7,133 nucleotides of DNA from Lachnospiraceae bacterium (GTDB taxonomy: Bacteria; Bacillota; Clostridia; Lachnospirales; Lachnospiraceae), in assembly GCA_900772685.1 (NCBI GenBank), contig CAAGRP010000212.1, positions 1 to 7,133 of the forward strand, given 5' to 3'. This document shows, piece by piece, positions 6,148-7,133 of the stretch. Position 1 is the first letter of the stretch. Each line of letters begins with the position of its first letter. Below the pieces are notes generated by a model. The model had not been told where the DNA came from, ran no database searches, and worked only from the letters and a program-made list of their open reading frames with translations. The position numbers were made by a program, and so were the translations under genes.

Positions 6148-7133
6148 ATGAGGATCAAAGCAGCAGTAACTTATTCAACAGATGCCCCCTATAAGATCGA
6201 GGAGATCGAGCTTGATGAGCCAAAGATAGGTGAAATACTTGTCAAGATCGCAGCAAGCGGTATATGCCATACAGACGAGGCTGTTCAGCATCAGTTTATC
6301 CCGACACCTCTCCCTGCGGTTTTAGGACATGAGGGTGCAGGTATCGTAGAAAAAGTCGGTCTCGGCGTTACAGAATTCAAGCCGGGAGACAGAGTTGCAA
6401 TATCATTCGGTTTCTGCAACTGCTGTTCAAACTGCCGTAAAGCCCGTCCGTTTGTATGCAAGAGCTTAAATGCTATAAACTTCGGCGGAATACAGCCTGA
6501 CGGAACGTCAAGGCTTCATACCCTTGACGGTCAGACCTTAAGCACCTTCTTCGGACAGTCCTCTTTTGCCACCTATGCGGTAGTAAATCAGAACCACGCC
6601 GTAAAGATTGAGCATGACGATATAGATCTCGCACTTGCAGCTCCTATGGGCTGCGGTATCCAGACAGGTGCCGGTGCCGTCCTTAACCGTCTTCGTCCGG
6701 AATTCGGCTCCTCTATCGCAGTATTCGGATGCGGAACCGTAGGAATGAGTGCTATAATGGCAGCAAAGATTGCCGGATGTCAGCAGATCATCGCTGTCGG
6801 CGGAAATCCAAAGAGCCTCGAGCTTGCAAAGGAGCTCGGTGCAACCGATACAGTTAACCGTAAAGAGGTAGATGACCTTGTTGCAGCAGTAAAAGCCATC
6901 TCTCTTTCAGGTGACGGTGTTAACTATTCTATCGATACAACAGGCATAGGCGAATGTGTACGTAAATCGCTCAGATTCCTCGATTTCGACGGAACATGCG
7001 TTGTTGTAGGCGCAACAGGCGATATTACATTTAACGTTCAGAATGAGCTTATGGGCGACGGAAAGAGCCTTATCGGTGTTATCGAGGGTGATGCCGTTCC
7101 TAAGGAATTCCTTCCTAAACTCATGGATTATTA
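6148..7133 (+). CDS. Zinc-dependent alcohol dehydrogenase, aryl-alcohol dehydrogenase type (3' end outside window)
   Basis: The first 328 residues are present; the frame is open to the right edge, and the family length of about 365-375 suggests some 40 residues are missing. It matches zinc alcohol dehydrogenases of the benzyl/aryl-alcohol group, which interconvert primary alcohols and aldehydes with a nicotinamide cofactor. Catalytic ligands are Cys40 (GICHTD), His61-Glu62 (GHEGAG) and Cys169 (MGCGIQTGAG). The structural zinc site is Cys90, 93, 96 and 104. FFGQSSFATYAVV is characteristic of this branch. The Rossmann motif GCGTVG is at 194-199, but the acidic residue usually ending the second strand (AVDI) is Gly218 (AVGG), so cofactor choice may lean to NADP. 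The ATG at 6148 follows AAAGGAG, which begins on the last base of the preceding gene's TGA; the 13-base gap makes co-transcription with the flavin reductase almost certain. It is only a distant relative of the dehydrogenase at 1162-2220. Confidence 0.9.
   Translation, partial: MRIKAAVTYSTDAPYKIEEIELDEPKIGEILVKIAASGICHTDEAVQHQFIPTPLPAVLGHEGAGIVEKVGLGVTEFKPGDRVAISFGFCNCCSNCRKARPFVCKSLNAINFGGIQPDGTSRLHTLDGQTLSTFFGQSSFATYAVVNQNHAVKIEHDDIDLALAAPMGCGIQTGAGAVLNRLRPEFGSSIAVFGCGTVGMSAIMAAKIAGCQQIIAVGGNPKSLELAKELGATDTVNRKEVDDLVAAVKAISLSGDGVNYSIDTTGIGECVRKSLRFLDFDGTCVVVGATGDITFNVQNELMGDGKSLIGVIEGDAVPKEFLPKLMDY

Noticed and set aside
1..7133. CRISPR arrays, insertion sequences, tRNA or rRNA genes
   Set aside because: No regularly spaced repeats, transposase-like frames, terminal inverted repeats or cloverleaf-like sequences were seen.

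Overview
The window reads as part of a carbohydrate or small-molecule catabolic locus from a low-to-moderate-GC Gram-positive bacterium. A clostridial genome, for instance a Lachnospiraceae member, fits best, but this is an inference. It rests on strong AAAGGAG-type ribosome binding sites before most genes, AT-rich intergenic DNA with TATAAT-like boxes, frequent AGA and ATA codons, and oxygen-sensitive protein types such as an Fe-S ene-reductase. No 16S rRNA, tRNA or other taxonomic marker is present.

Layout. On the minus strand, 742-2 encodes a TIM-barrel sugar isomerase/epimerase-like protein whose C-terminus looks cut short, possibly by a one-base frameshift near base 30. A 419-base AT-rich divergent control region (743-1161) follows. 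It holds a good sigma-A promoter (1096-1124), an inverted repeat touching its -35 box (1072-1093), a related upstream motif (967-988) and a tandem direct repeat (1008-1054). Rightward from there come a zinc-dependent medium-chain dehydrogenase (1162-2220), the two halves of a split transketolase (2246-3103 and 3120-4091), a GC-rich intercistronic hairpin (4117-4150), a 649-residue FMN/[4Fe-4S]/FAD old-yellow-enzyme-type reductase (4185-6134), and a second zinc dehydrogenase of the aryl-alcohol dehydrogenase type that runs off the right edge (6148-7133).

How the genes may work together. The first dehydrogenase could oxidise a polyol or hydroxy-acid to a ketose-like compound. The isomerase/epimerase could rearrange it, and the split transketolase could move a two-carbon unit from it. 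The hairpin divides the row into an upstream dehydrogenase/transketolase module and a downstream reductase/dehydrogenase module. The downstream module suggests reduction of an activated C=C (or a related flavin reaction) coupled to alcohol/aldehyde interconversion. No kinase, transporter or regulator is visible, so the substrate cannot be named.

The most notable point is that the transketolase C-half lacks the Glu-Asp pair of the usual substrate loop (GEDGPTH becomes GGGPTH, one residue shorter), while its catalytic Glu and flanking His residues remain. With the odd gene combination, this makes a non-standard or undescribed pathway a reasonable hypothesis, not a demonstrated one.
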